From contig JAKBBA010000053.1 of NCBI GenBank assembly GCA_021808665.1, positions 1 through 22,729 of the forward strand: a stretch of 22,729 bases of DNA, in the 5' to 3' direction. A program made the position numbers and the translations under genes. Each line of letters opens with the position of its first letter. Within the stretch, counting starts at the first letter, position 1. Shown in pieces: positions 16,152-22,729 of the stretch. The DNA comes from Actinomycetes bacterium. GTDB lineage: Bacteria; Actinomycetota; Acidimicrobiia; Acidimicrobiales; Palsa-688. A model generated the notes under the pieces. It made no database searches. It saw only the letters and a program-made list of their open reading frames with translations, and was not told where the DNA came from.

Positions 16152-16619
16152 TCACTCTGCGCAACGGTAGCAGCGGATCCCGTCGCGTTCGATGACCTCA
16201 CGGTAGTGTTCGAAGGCCGCCGACGCGTCAGCCAGCAGCTCTAACTCGGCCGGGTCACTCGGCGCTATGCGGGCGAACCAGCCGGCGCCGTAAGGGTCGC
16301 GGTTTGCTGCGGCGACGTCAGCGTCGAAGGTCGCGTCGTTCGTTTCCAGGACGGTTCCGGTGAGAGGCGACTTGATCGGCCCTACCCACTTGGCACTTTC
16401 GATGACGCACAGGGGCCGACCCCTGCGTAGTTTCGCGCCTGCGTGCTTCCACGACACCTGCACCAGGCGCCCGCATCGTGTCTGGGCTACGTCGGTCATT
16501 CCCACCGTGGCCGAGCCGTCAGCGTCGACGCGGACCCACACGTCGGCGTCGAGGTCGTAGACGAGACCACCCGGCACGTCGCAGCCCGCCCAGACGTTGG
16601 AGGTCACGCCGGGGGTCAT
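16152..16619 (-). CDS. lbpA: Lipoate-binding GcvH-like protein, second copy (LbpA)
   Basis: This 155-residue GcvH-fold protein has its lipoyl lysine at K77 in VIESAKWVGPIKSPLTGTVLETN. The ESxKWVG form of the site, instead of the ES(V)KA of glycine-cleavage GcvH, is the mark of LbpA proteins of sHdr sulfur oxidation. LbpA carries sulfur bound to lipoamide during oxidation to sulfite. The C-terminus ends GIRCYRCAE, giving an extra C-x2-C pair. It starts 7 bp after the stop of the first lbpA and is last in the minus-strand operon; its stop lies 4 bp from that of the convergent Rieske gene. No glycine-cleavage genes (gcvT, gcvP) are nearby. Confidence 0.85.
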   Translation of the reverse strand: MTPGVTSNVWAGCDVPGGLVYDLDADVWVRVDADGSATVGMTDVAQTRCGRLVQVSWKHAGAKLRRGRPLCVIESAKWVGPIKSPLTGTVLETNDATFDADVAAANRDPYGAGWFARIAPSDPAELELLADASAAFEHYREVIERDGIRCYRCAE

Positions 16620-16626
16620 CGCCCGC

Positions 16627-17070
16627 TCAGGCGGTCTCGGCGCAGGTTATGCCCTGCTCGGCGAGGAAAGCCTCGTAGGAGGCGACACCTCGCGCACCGG
16701 TAGCCAGGTCGGCGGAGTCGGCGTCCCAGTCGGCGCAGCGGACCCGGGCCACCCAGCCGGCACCGTAGGGGTCGGAGTTGATCGTCGACGGCGCCGACGC
16801 CAACGCTGTGTTCACCTCGACCACCTCGCCGCTGACGGGGCTGGGCACCGGGCCGACCCATTTGCCGCTTTCGACGGTGGCGAGGCTGCGCCCCTTCTTC
16901 ACTGGCTTGCCCGCGTCGCGCAGAGCCACGGAGATTATCTTCTTCGCCATCGCCTGGGCGACGTCGGTGAGCCCTACTTCTACGACGTCACCGGCCGGCC
17001 GGGCCCAAACGTGCTTGTCGATCAGGTAGAACAGGTCTTCTGGCAGGTTGCAGCCGCTGTCGGTTGTCAT
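16627..17070 (-). CDS. lbpA: Lipoate-binding GcvH-like protein, first copy (LbpA)
   Basis: This 147-residue GcvH-fold protein has the lipoyl-lysine site K70 in TVESGKWVGPVPSPVSGEVVEVN, again the ESGKWVG form of sulfur-oxidation LbpA. YLIDKHVWARPAGDVVEVGLTDVAQAM matches the GcvH N-terminal hairpin, and SDPYGAGWVARV the C-terminal part. The end GITCAETA retains one cysteine where the second copy has two. The ATG overlaps the stop of the finger-protein gene by 4 bp and is preceded by GGAGGAG. The two copies are clearly paralogous but diverged, so they may serve different partners, as LbpA1 and LbpA2 do elsewhere. Confidence 0.88.
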   Translation of the reverse strand: MTTDSGCNLPEDLFYLIDKHVWARPAGDVVEVGLTDVAQAMAKKIISVALRDAGKPVKKGRSLATVESGKWVGPVPSPVSGEVVEVNTALASAPSTINSDPYGAGWVARVRCADWDADSADLATGARGVASYEAFLAEQGITCAETA

Positions 17071-17381
17071 AGCTCCTCCGCTGTGTTGGACGTGGCGGCG
17101 CCGAGGTCGGTGTGCTCGGCGACGATGTGATTGACGAGCATGTCGAACGCTACGAGCCGTATTTCGTTGCGGTACTCCTCAAGAAAGTCAGGAGAGTTGT
17201 AGCGGGGTTTGATCTCCTGCTCGTAACCAGAATCGCACGACGGGCAGGTCACTGCGTAGAAGCTGCGGCTGCCGCGCGTCGGGAAGGCGACCATGTCGGG
17301 GTGCTCCTCGTCGAAATGTTGCTGCAGTGACCGGGAGCTCCCAGCGAAATCGCACCAAGGGCATTGCACCCGAATGCTCAT
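17067..17381 (-). CDS. Small protein with two CxxC...HxxxxH zinc-finger-like modules
   Basis: This 104-residue protein starts MSIRVQCPWCDFAGSSRSLQ. Two modules are visible: C7-x2-C10-x11-H22-x4-H27 and C46-x2-C49-x35-H85-x4-H90. Both have the ligand order of C2H2 fingers, although the second loop is long. There is no signal peptide or membrane segment. The ATG at 17381 overlaps the TGA of the Emo-like gene (ATGA), and its own stop overlaps the lbpA start, so it is translated in series with them. I do not recognise a named family. Zinc-dependent scaffolding or delivery of sulfur to LbpA is possible, but nothing in the sequence proves it. Confidence 0.75.
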   Translation of the reverse strand: MSIRVQCPWCDFAGSSRSLQQHFDEEHPDMVAFPTRGSRSFYAVTCPSCDSGYEQEIKPRYNSPDFLEEYRNEIRLVAFDMLVNHIVAEHTDLGAATSNTAEEL

Positions 17382-19594
17382 GAGGTCTCCGTCTCGCCTG
17401 AGTTGGCCCCGGATGCCATCCCGGCGGTCTCGCGGGCCGTGTCGCGCACGGCGAGAACGTGCGCCTCCTCGACGAGCTGTACGAGGTCCACGACTCGCAT
17501 GGACGTGTCGAGACCGGTGGTTTTCGCGGCGTCGCTGTACATGGCGAAGTCCTTCGGGCAGGCGACGACGAAACGGTCGACGGCCAAGAGTCCCGCTTCT
17601 TTGATCCGCATCTCGCTGGGACGCTCCTCTAGGTGGGAGTCGTCCATCCAGATGCGTCCCCCGCCGGCCCCGCAGCAGAACGTGTTGTCCCTGTTGCGTG
17701 GCATCTCCACCAGTTCGCAGCCGAGCGCTCGGATCACCCTTCGGGGCGCCTCGGTTATACGGTTGTAGCGGCCGAGATAGCACGGGTCGTGGTAGGTGAC
17801 CTTGGTGCCCAACGGTGCTACGGGGATACGGCCGGCGTCTAGAAGGTCGGCGAGCAGCTGGCTGTAGTGGCGCACCCGGACTTCCAACCCGAAGGAGCTG
17901 TACTCGTTGCGCAGAGTGTTGAAAGAGTGCGGGTCGGTGGTGAAGATCTCTTTGAAGCTGGCGTTGCCCATGGCTTGCATGTTCGACTCGACGAGCATTT
18001 CGAACAGGCCTTCTTCTCCTACACGGCGCACGTCGTTTCCGGCGTTGCGTTCCGCTTCGTAGAGCAGGCCGAAGTCGACGTCGGCGTCGTGAAGAAGCCG
18101 CGCCAAGGACTGGGAGAGGCCTTGCATGCGCTCGTCGAAAGAGGCGTGGTCCCCGACGAACCACAAAAGCTCGACAGGCTCCTTGCGGGCGTCTTTGATC
18201 GTGAAGTCGAGCGCTTTGGTCCAGCGCGCCCTCATGCGGGCCGACTTGCCGAACGAGTTGCCTTGGGACGCAACGTTTTGCAGCGCCGCTTGAAGGGTTG
18301 GCTCCAACTTGCCCTGGTCGACGAGGCGGCGTCGCAGGGACACGATTGTAGGAACGTGCTCGATGCCCACCGGGCACGCCTCGACGCACGCCATGCAAGT
18401 GGTGCAAGCCCAAAGGGTCTCCTGGCGGATCACGTCCCCGGCTGGTTCCGCGTCGGGCGGTGCGGCCGGCCCGGTGGTCTCGGAGCGCAGCTCGGTTTCC
18501 AGCAGCGTCGGGATGTGACGCGAAGAGTTGAGCCACTGGCGCAGGTCGAGGATCAGATCCCTCGGCGAAAGCGGACCGCCCGACGTCCTCGCCGGGCACA
18601 CCTCGTGGCACCGCCCGCATTTGGTGCAAGCGTCGAAGTCTAGAAGTTCCTTCCAGGTGAAGTCGGCGGCGCTCGTGTAGCCCGGCTTGCCGTCCGCAAG
18701 GGCGGGAAGCCTGCGCGTCGGACCGGGGTCGGTTGCCACCAGGTCGGCCGCGGAGGTGATCATGTGAACGGCTTTGGAGTAGGGCAGGTAGGCGACGAAA
18801 CCCAGCGCCATCAAAGAGTGCGCCCACCACAGCACCCCGTGAAGGTAGAACGCGACGTCAGGGCTGATTCCTGCGACGGAGAGGGCCTTGGCGACGAACC
18901 ATCCCATCCACGTCCAACCCTCGAAGCTGGGGAAGCCCTCCGAGAGGATCCGCAGCCCTTGGACCAAGAAGCCGGTTACGAGGATGGCCATCAGAAGGTC
19001 GACGAAGAGCATATCCCCGGCGACGAGCTTCGCTCTCGAGTAGCCGCCGTCCTTCACGTCGACGCGCGTGTAGTCCAACTGAGGCTCGCTTCGCTGGTGC
19101 CTTCTCACCAAAAGCACAGCGAGGCCTCCGATCGCAGCGACACCGGCCGCGTTGAAAACGAGGTTGAAACCCTCGTAGAACCATCCGGTTAGGAAGGTCT
19201 TCTCGTGGCCTTGCAAAGCGCCGGTGATGATGTGGCCATAGATGTCGTAGTCGACACCGACGATCGTCGTCGCGGCGAGCAGTCCGAGGAAACCCCAAAA
19301 CAGCGCCAGGTGCGCCCAACCGACCAGAGGCTTGCGCCGCCGCACCGTCCGGTTGGTGAGGACCGCGCCCGCAGCGGACGCGAAGCTCGGCCTTGCCGTG
19401 ACGCCTTTCACCCCGGAACCCGGACCGCGAAGCCACGGTCGGTCGAGGGCCCGGCCCTGGCGGTATTTAACGACCCGGCGTGCCATGCCGTAGAAGAAGA
19501 CGGCTATGGCGATCACGGCGAGCGAGTAGAAGACGGCTATCTGGGCCGACCCCATGCCGCCGAGGATGTGACGGGTGACGACTAGTGCTAGCAC
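17378..19594 (-). CDS. emo: Membrane Fe-S oxidoreductase, Emo-like (ETF:menaquinone oxidoreductase)
   Basis: This 738-residue protein has a membrane part (about residues 15-275, five or six segments, with H95, H121, H252 and H259 as possible heme ligands) resembling NarI-type cytochrome b subunits. Two [4Fe-4S] ferredoxin motifs follow: C323/C326/C329/C333 and C397/C400/C403/C407. A CCG domain like HdrB/GlpC comes last: C605 in YHDPCYLGR, C640-C641 in FCCGAGGG, C679. This order is that of HdrDE-like fusions and of Emo proteins, which accept electrons from EtfAB and reduce menaquinone. The gene lies 9 bp after etfA and overlaps the next gene. GTG 19594 has no Shine-Dalgarno; ATG 19555 is an alternative start. 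Confidence 0.83.
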   Translation of the reverse strand: MLALVVTRHILGGMGSAQIAVFYSLAVIAIAVFFYGMARRVVKYRQGRALDRPWLRGPGSGVKGVTARPSFASAAGAVLTNRTVRRRKPLVGWAHLALFWGFLGLLAATTIVGVDYDIYGHIITGALQGHEKTFLTGWFYEGFNLVFNAAGVAAIGGLAVLLVRRHQRSEPQLDYTRVDVKDGGYSRAKLVAGDMLFVDLLMAILVTGFLVQGLRILSEGFPSFEGWTWMGWFVAKALSVAGISPDVAFYLHGVLWWAHSLMALGFVAYLPYSKAVHMITSAADLVATDPGPTRRLPALADGKPGYTSAADFTWKELLDFDACTKCGRCHEVCPARTSGGPLSPRDLILDLRQWLNSSRHIPTLLETELRSETTGPAAPPDAEPAGDVIRQETLWACTTCMACVEACPVGIEHVPTIVSLRRRLVDQGKLEPTLQAALQNVASQGNSFGKSARMRARWTKALDFTIKDARKEPVELLWFVGDHASFDERMQGLSQSLARLLHDADVDFGLLYEAERNAGNDVRRVGEEGLFEMLVESNMQAMGNASFKEIFTTDPHSFNTLRNEYSSFGLEVRVRHYSQLLADLLDAGRIPVAPLGTKVTYHDPCYLGRYNRITEAPRRVIRALGCELVEMPRNRDNTFCCGAGGGRIWMDDSHLEERPSEMRIKEAGLLAVDRFVVACPKDFAMYSDAAKTTGLDTSMRVVDLVQLVEEAHVLAVRDTARETAGMASGANSGETETS

Positions 19595-19603
19595 TGGGTC
19601 GTG

Positions 19604-20563
19604 TCAGTCGCCTAGACGCTCGGCGAGCTCGGGTAGGAGGTCGAACAGGTCTACGGTTGTCCCGTAGTGAGCCACGTCGAAGATCGGTGCGCTCGGGTCG
19701 GTGTTGCAGGCGATGATCAGCTCGGAGTTCCGCATGCCCTCCAGGTGCTCGGGCGCCCCGGAGATACCGAAAGCCAGGTAAGCCTTCGGCTTGACCTTCT
19801 TGCCCGACTTGCCGACCTGGTGGGGTTTCGGCAGCCAACCCTGGTCTATCACGGGTCTGGAAGCCGACAGGGGAACACCGAGGGCGTCGGCTACCTCCTG
19901 GGCGAGCTCGAGGTTGTCTTGGCCTGCGATACCCCTACCCACCGACACCAGCATCGGGGCGGCGGTTATGTCGACCCCTCCGCCGTCGGGAACGCGGCGC
20001 TCCTTGAAAGCGCTTTTCAGCGAGCCGAGCACGCCAGGGTCTATCTCCTCGCGCGCCGGGGAGCCGGCTCTCCTACCAGCGTCGGATGGGAGCAGCCCGC
20101 CGATGTGGGTGACCACGACCCGTGGTGCTGTCACGCGTAGATCGGCGAGAAGCTTCCCCGCGTAGATCTGCGAGGTGGCGAGAAGCTGGTCCCCGTCGGC
20201 TCTCAAGGCGACCACGTACGACAGCGGCGCAGCGTGCCAGCGCGCAGCGAGCGAAGAGCCCAAGTCCATGCCCACCGTGGACGTGCCGATCAGAACCAGC
20301 CGGGCGTCGACGCTCTCGACGACGTTAAGCAAAAGAGCCTCCCACGCTTCGGGGCAGTAGCCGCCGAGCTCGGCGCCCGCTGCGAAGCGGACCACGTCGG
20401 CTGCTCCTAACTCGCCGGCCAGTTCCGGTTCGCCGAACAGGGCGGCCACGAGCCGGCCGCCCCACGCGTCGGCGAGCTCCCGGCCTTTTCCCAAAAGTTC
20501 GAACGTGGTGTCCGAGACGACACCACCGTCGTGCTCGACTACCACCACAACGTCATTTCCCAT
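19604..20563 (-). CDS. etfA: Electron transfer flavoprotein, alpha subunit
   Basis: This 319-residue protein shows a complete C-terminal FAD domain: VSVGRGIAG, LGVPLSASRPVIDQGWLP, HQVGKSGKKVKPKAYLAFGISGAPEHLEGM and ACNTDPSAPIFDVAHYG. These correspond to the ETF-alpha signature (SRxxVDxGxxP, QVGxTGxxVxP, GISGAxxH, AxNxDxxAPIF). The residue after QVG is Lys and the next Ser, rather than the usual Gln-Thr. The ATG at 20563 has a strong GGAAGGAGG about 7 bases upstream. It pairs with EtfB encoded just before, and the Emo-like gene follows by 9 bp. In this context its likely electron donor is an Hdr-like complex, not acyl-CoA dehydrogenases. Confidence 0.93.
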   Translation of the reverse strand: MGNDVVVVVEHDGGVVSDTTFELLGKGRELADAWGGRLVAALFGEPELAGELGAADVVRFAAGAELGGYCPEAWEALLLNVVESVDARLVLIGTSTVGMDLGSSLAARWHAAPLSYVVALRADGDQLLATSQIYAGKLLADLRVTAPRVVVTHIGGLLPSDAGRRAGSPAREEIDPGVLGSLKSAFKERRVPDGGGVDITAAPMLVSVGRGIAGQDNLELAQEVADALGVPLSASRPVIDQGWLPKPHQVGKSGKKVKPKAYLAFGISGAPEHLEGMRNSELIIACNTDPSAPIFDVAHYGTTVDLFDLLPELAERLGD

Positions 20564-20629
20564 TGGGGATCCTCCTTCCCGGACCGGTAACGGTCGACGT
20601 TCGCTGACTGCGGGACTCGCCGGGCGGTG

Positions 20630-21415
20630 TCACAGCTTGACCAGCCCTTTGGAGGCGAGGATCTCCACGATCCGCTCGGCAACGGCCGGAGCGTCACCCG
20701 AGATCATCTCCGCTCGTCCCGCTTTCTCCGGAGGGTACAGCCGCAAAAGCTCGATGCCGTCGGCCGGGCCGGTGGCCTCGCCGGGCGCTTCTACGCTTTC
20801 CAGGCCGCCGGCGGACATCGCCTGGCGTATGCGGCTGATCGGCGCGTAGCGGGGAGCCTGCCGGGCGGTTTGCATGCCGAGAACGCAAGGGGTGGCGATC
20901 TCGGTTCTCACCACGGTACCCCCGGCCAGCTCCTGGGTGACGGTCACAGACCCCGAGCCGGGCTCCACTCCCACGACGACCGACGCGTGCGGCACGCCGA
21001 GAAGGCCGCCGAGCGTCCCGGCCAGTTGGCCGTCGAGATCGTCGGAGGCCTGCACACCTGTTATCACCATGTCGTAGGACTGTCCTGACAGCCACTGCGC
21101 CAGGAGCCGAGAGCGCTCAGCGGTGCTCAGCCAGCCGTCGCCAGCGCCGGTCAGTTTGACCGCTTCGTCGGCCCCCCGAGCCAGCGCCGTGTAGAGCGTC
21201 TGGTCCACGTCGGGCTCGTCGAAAGCGACGACGCTCACCTGGGCTCCGACGGCTTCTTTGATCAGCAGAGCCTCTTCTAAGGCCTGCTCGTCCCATTCGT
21301 TGGCGACGAACTTGACGAACTCGCGGTCTATGTCGGAGCCTTCCGAGTTGAGCTCCAGTTCTTCTACGAGGTCCGGTACCTGCTTGACCGGTACGACAAT
21401 TCTCATGGCTATCAC
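20630..21415 (-). CDS. etfB: Electron transfer flavoprotein, beta subunit
   Basis: This 261-residue protein begins with the standard ETF-beta strand MRIVVPVKQVPD. The AMP/FAD site is visible as TGVQASDDLDGQLAGTLGGLLGVP, and PRYAPISRIRQAM matches the conserved PRY(P)S motif. The GTG at 21415 lies 3 bases after AGGAAGG; the ATG at 21406, where family homology begins, is the alternative start. It is 66 bp from etfA, with no promoter-like signal in the gap. Whether the heterodimer is of the bifurcating type cannot be decided here: the extra FAD-site residues would need structural comparison. Confidence 0.93.
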   Translation of the reverse strand: MIAMRIVVPVKQVPDLVEELELNSEGSDIDREFVKFVANEWDEQALEEALLIKEAVGAQVSVVAFDEPDVDQTLYTALARGADEAVKLTGAGDGWLSTAERSRLLAQWLSGQSYDMVITGVQASDDLDGQLAGTLGGLLGVPHASVVVGVEPGSGSVTVTQELAGGTVVRTEIATPCVLGMQTARQAPRYAPISRIRQAMSAGGLESVEAPGEATGPADGIELLRLYPPEKAGRAEMISGDAPAVAERIVEILASKGLVKL

Positions 21416-21460
21416 AAACCTTCCTGACGTTGCGTGCCCGAATACTTTCTGGCCCCGGGC

Positions 21461-22699
21461 CTACCGGGGGAACATGGCGGCGTCTACCAACTCGACGATG
21501 TCGAGGACCTTCAGGTGCTCGTTGCCGGTGGACTTGGCGGCGTCCTCGAAGCGTGACACCTCGTAAGGGCAGCAAACGGCGAGGATGTCAGCACCGGTCT
21601 CGGCCGCTTCTTTGACCCGGCGCTCCGACAGGCGCTCGGTGACCCGGTCCGAGTTGAAACCGTCGAGCCACATGCCCCCGCCGCCACCCCCGCAGCAGTA
21701 GCCGTTCTCCCTGCAGCGGCTCATTTCTACGAGCTCGACGCCGGGGATGGCGGCGAGCAGGCGTCTCGGGGCGTCGTACTCGCCGTTGTGGCGACCGAGG
21801 TAGCACGGGTCGTGGAAGGTCACTTTCGCCTCGACGGACCCGGCCCACTCCGCCTGATATATCAGAGGGGCAAGGAGCTGCGTGTAGTGCAGCACGTCGA
21901 AGTTGTGCCCGTAGGTCGGGTACACCTTGCGTAGCGCGTTGAAGCCGTGGGGGTCCGGTGTTACGATCCTGTTGAAGCTGTACTTGCCCAGGGTGGCTAC
22001 GACGTCTTCCATCAACGCTTCGAACAGCCCTTTCTCGCCGGCCGTGCGCTGGCTGTCACCGAGGGTCTTCTCCTCGGCCCCCAGGATCGCCCAGTCCACT
22101 CCGAGGGCGTCTGCTATGCGCGCGAACGCCTGAGCCGCCTGCTGGCCTCTCGGATGGTAGGACCAGTAGTCCTCGACGTAGAAGAGCACGTCGACGGGTC
22201 GGGGATCCGACGCGAGAACCCGGACCGGCACTCCCGCGCCTTTCGTCCAAGCGTGGCGGCGCCTCGGGTTCTCCCCCAGGCAGTTACCCTGGCGGAAGGT
22301 CTTCTCGAACACATCTTGAAGTTCGGGAGGCATGATCCCGTCGGTGACGGCGGCTTCGCGAGCGGCGGGCATGATCTGGATCATGTCCACCTCTTTTGGG
22401 CACACACGTAGGCAGTTTCCGCAGGTGGTGCACATCCAAAGGTCCGCGTCGCCGAGCAAGTTGACGCCGGTCTGGGCTTTGCGGTGCAACTTGCGCGGCC
22501 CGTACTCGCCGACCAGGTCCACCGGGCAGACGGGCACGCACTTGCCGCATCCGTAGCACCATTCGATCGACTCCCCGCCGGGCAGGGAGGATATCCGCGC
22601 CAGCTCCGACGTCGTGTAGCCGCTCAGGACGCGGCTTTCGAACATGCGGTTCCACATGCCGGGAAGTTCCCACTCGCGGCCCGACAGCGAGGAGGTCAC
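21461..22699 (-). CDS. Ferredoxin/CCG-domain Hdr-like protein (sHdrB3-like)
   Basis: This 412-residue soluble protein combines an HdrC-like ferredoxin part (C48/C51/C54/C58 and C90/C93/C96/C100) with an HdrB-like CCG domain (C299 in FHDPCYLGR, C335-C336 in YCCGGGGGG, C376-C377 in AVCCPYE). The closest gene sets I know are type II sHdr clusters, where an HdrB3 protein precedes etfAB and emo. It may hold a noncubane [4Fe-4S] centre at the CCG cysteines. The frame stays open from the GTG at 22699 to the right edge (10 more codons), so the true start may lie outside the window. It shares long stretches with the Emo-like protein, so the two are paralogous. Confidence 0.8.
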   Translation of the reverse strand: MTSSLSGREWELPGMWNRMFESRVLSGYTTSELARISSLPGGESIEWCYGCGKCVPVCPVDLVGEYGPRKLHRKAQTGVNLLGDADLWMCTTCGNCLRVCPKEVDMIQIMPAAREAAVTDGIMPPELQDVFEKTFRQGNCLGENPRRRHAWTKGAGVPVRVLASDPRPVDVLFYVEDYWSYHPRGQQAAQAFARIADALGVDWAILGAEEKTLGDSQRTAGEKGLFEALMEDVVATLGKYSFNRIVTPDPHGFNALRKVYPTYGHNFDVLHYTQLLAPLIYQAEWAGSVEAKVTFHDPCYLGRHNGEYDAPRRLLAAIPGVELVEMSRCRENGYCCGGGGGGMWLDGFNSDRVTERLSERRVKEAAETGADILAVCCPYEVSRFEDAAKSTGNEHLKVLDIVELVDAAMFPR

Positions 22700-22729
22700 C
22701 GTCGCCTGCTCCAGTTCGGTAGCGACTGG

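Noticed and set aside
16152..17070. Glycine-cleavage H proteins
   Set aside because: The fold is GcvH, but the ESxKWVG lysine site, the tandem arrangement and the Etf/Hdr/DsrE neighbours fit sulfur-oxidation LbpA. No gcvT or gcvP is nearby.
17067..18830. 587-residue minus-strand frame covering the Emo C-terminus
   Set aside because: Most of it is an Arg-rich shadow of the Emo-like gene in another frame. Only the last 104 codons, from the ATG at 17381, form a real gene.
19604..21415. EtfAB of fatty-acid beta-oxidation
   Set aside because: There are no acyl-CoA dehydrogenase or fixABCX genes beside it. The operon partners are Hdr-like, Emo-like and LbpA proteins.

Overview
The window comes from a high-GC actinobacterium, most likely of the class Acidimicrobiia. 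That placement is an inference. It rests on GC-rich codon use, many GTG starts, several promoters that look leaderless, and a secreted-protein remnant at 1614-2134 carrying the 'GSGYWLV...GQVYAFGNA' type repeat that is common in that class.

Region 1 (1-2160) is decayed DNA. It holds an open frame cut by the left edge, the C-terminal stub of an IS3-family transposase, an ECF sigma-factor pseudogene with an in-frame TGA, a degraded anti-sigma partner that has lost its zinc-binding cysteines, and a frameshifted secreted repeat protein.

Region 2 (2199-12417) is ordinary chromosomal content in small divergent units. An SDR-like NAD(P)-binding protein faces a TetR regulator followed by a GNAT acetyltransferase. 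A CoA-transferase pair (PcaI/PcaJ type) is divergent from 4-hydroxybenzoate 3-monooxygenase (pobA), which points to 4-hydroxybenzoate breakdown through protocatechuate and 3-oxoadipate. A PadR regulator plus MFS transporter is divergent from an ABC-2 exporter (ATPase plus permease). A WYL-domain regulator is divergent from a TIGR03086-type DinB-like protein.

Region 3 (12418-14871) has a TPP riboswitch upstream of thiC, then a PNPOx-like flavin-binding protein.

Region 4 (14872 to the right edge) is the most interesting part. The minus-strand operon reads: ferredoxin/HdrB-like (CCG-domain) protein, etfB, etfA, a membrane Fe-S protein resembling ETF:menaquinone oxidoreductase (Emo), a small protein with two CxxC...HxxxxH fingers, and two lipoate-binding GcvH-like proteins (LbpA). 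Facing it on the plus strand are a DsrE-family sulfur carrier and a pseudo-receiver/Rieske fusion. Together these look like the electron-output half of a sulfur-oxidising heterodisulfide-reductase-like (sHdr) system of the EtfAB/Emo-containing type. In this model DsrE and LbpA handle protein-bound sulfur, the Hdr-like part (probably continuing beyond the right edge) oxidises it, and EtfAB plus Emo pass electrons to membrane quinone. The finger protein, the Rieske fusion and a 20-bp palindrome over the dsrE promoter are not part of the sHdr sets I know.

No tRNA, rRNA, CRISPR array or intact mobile element was seen.
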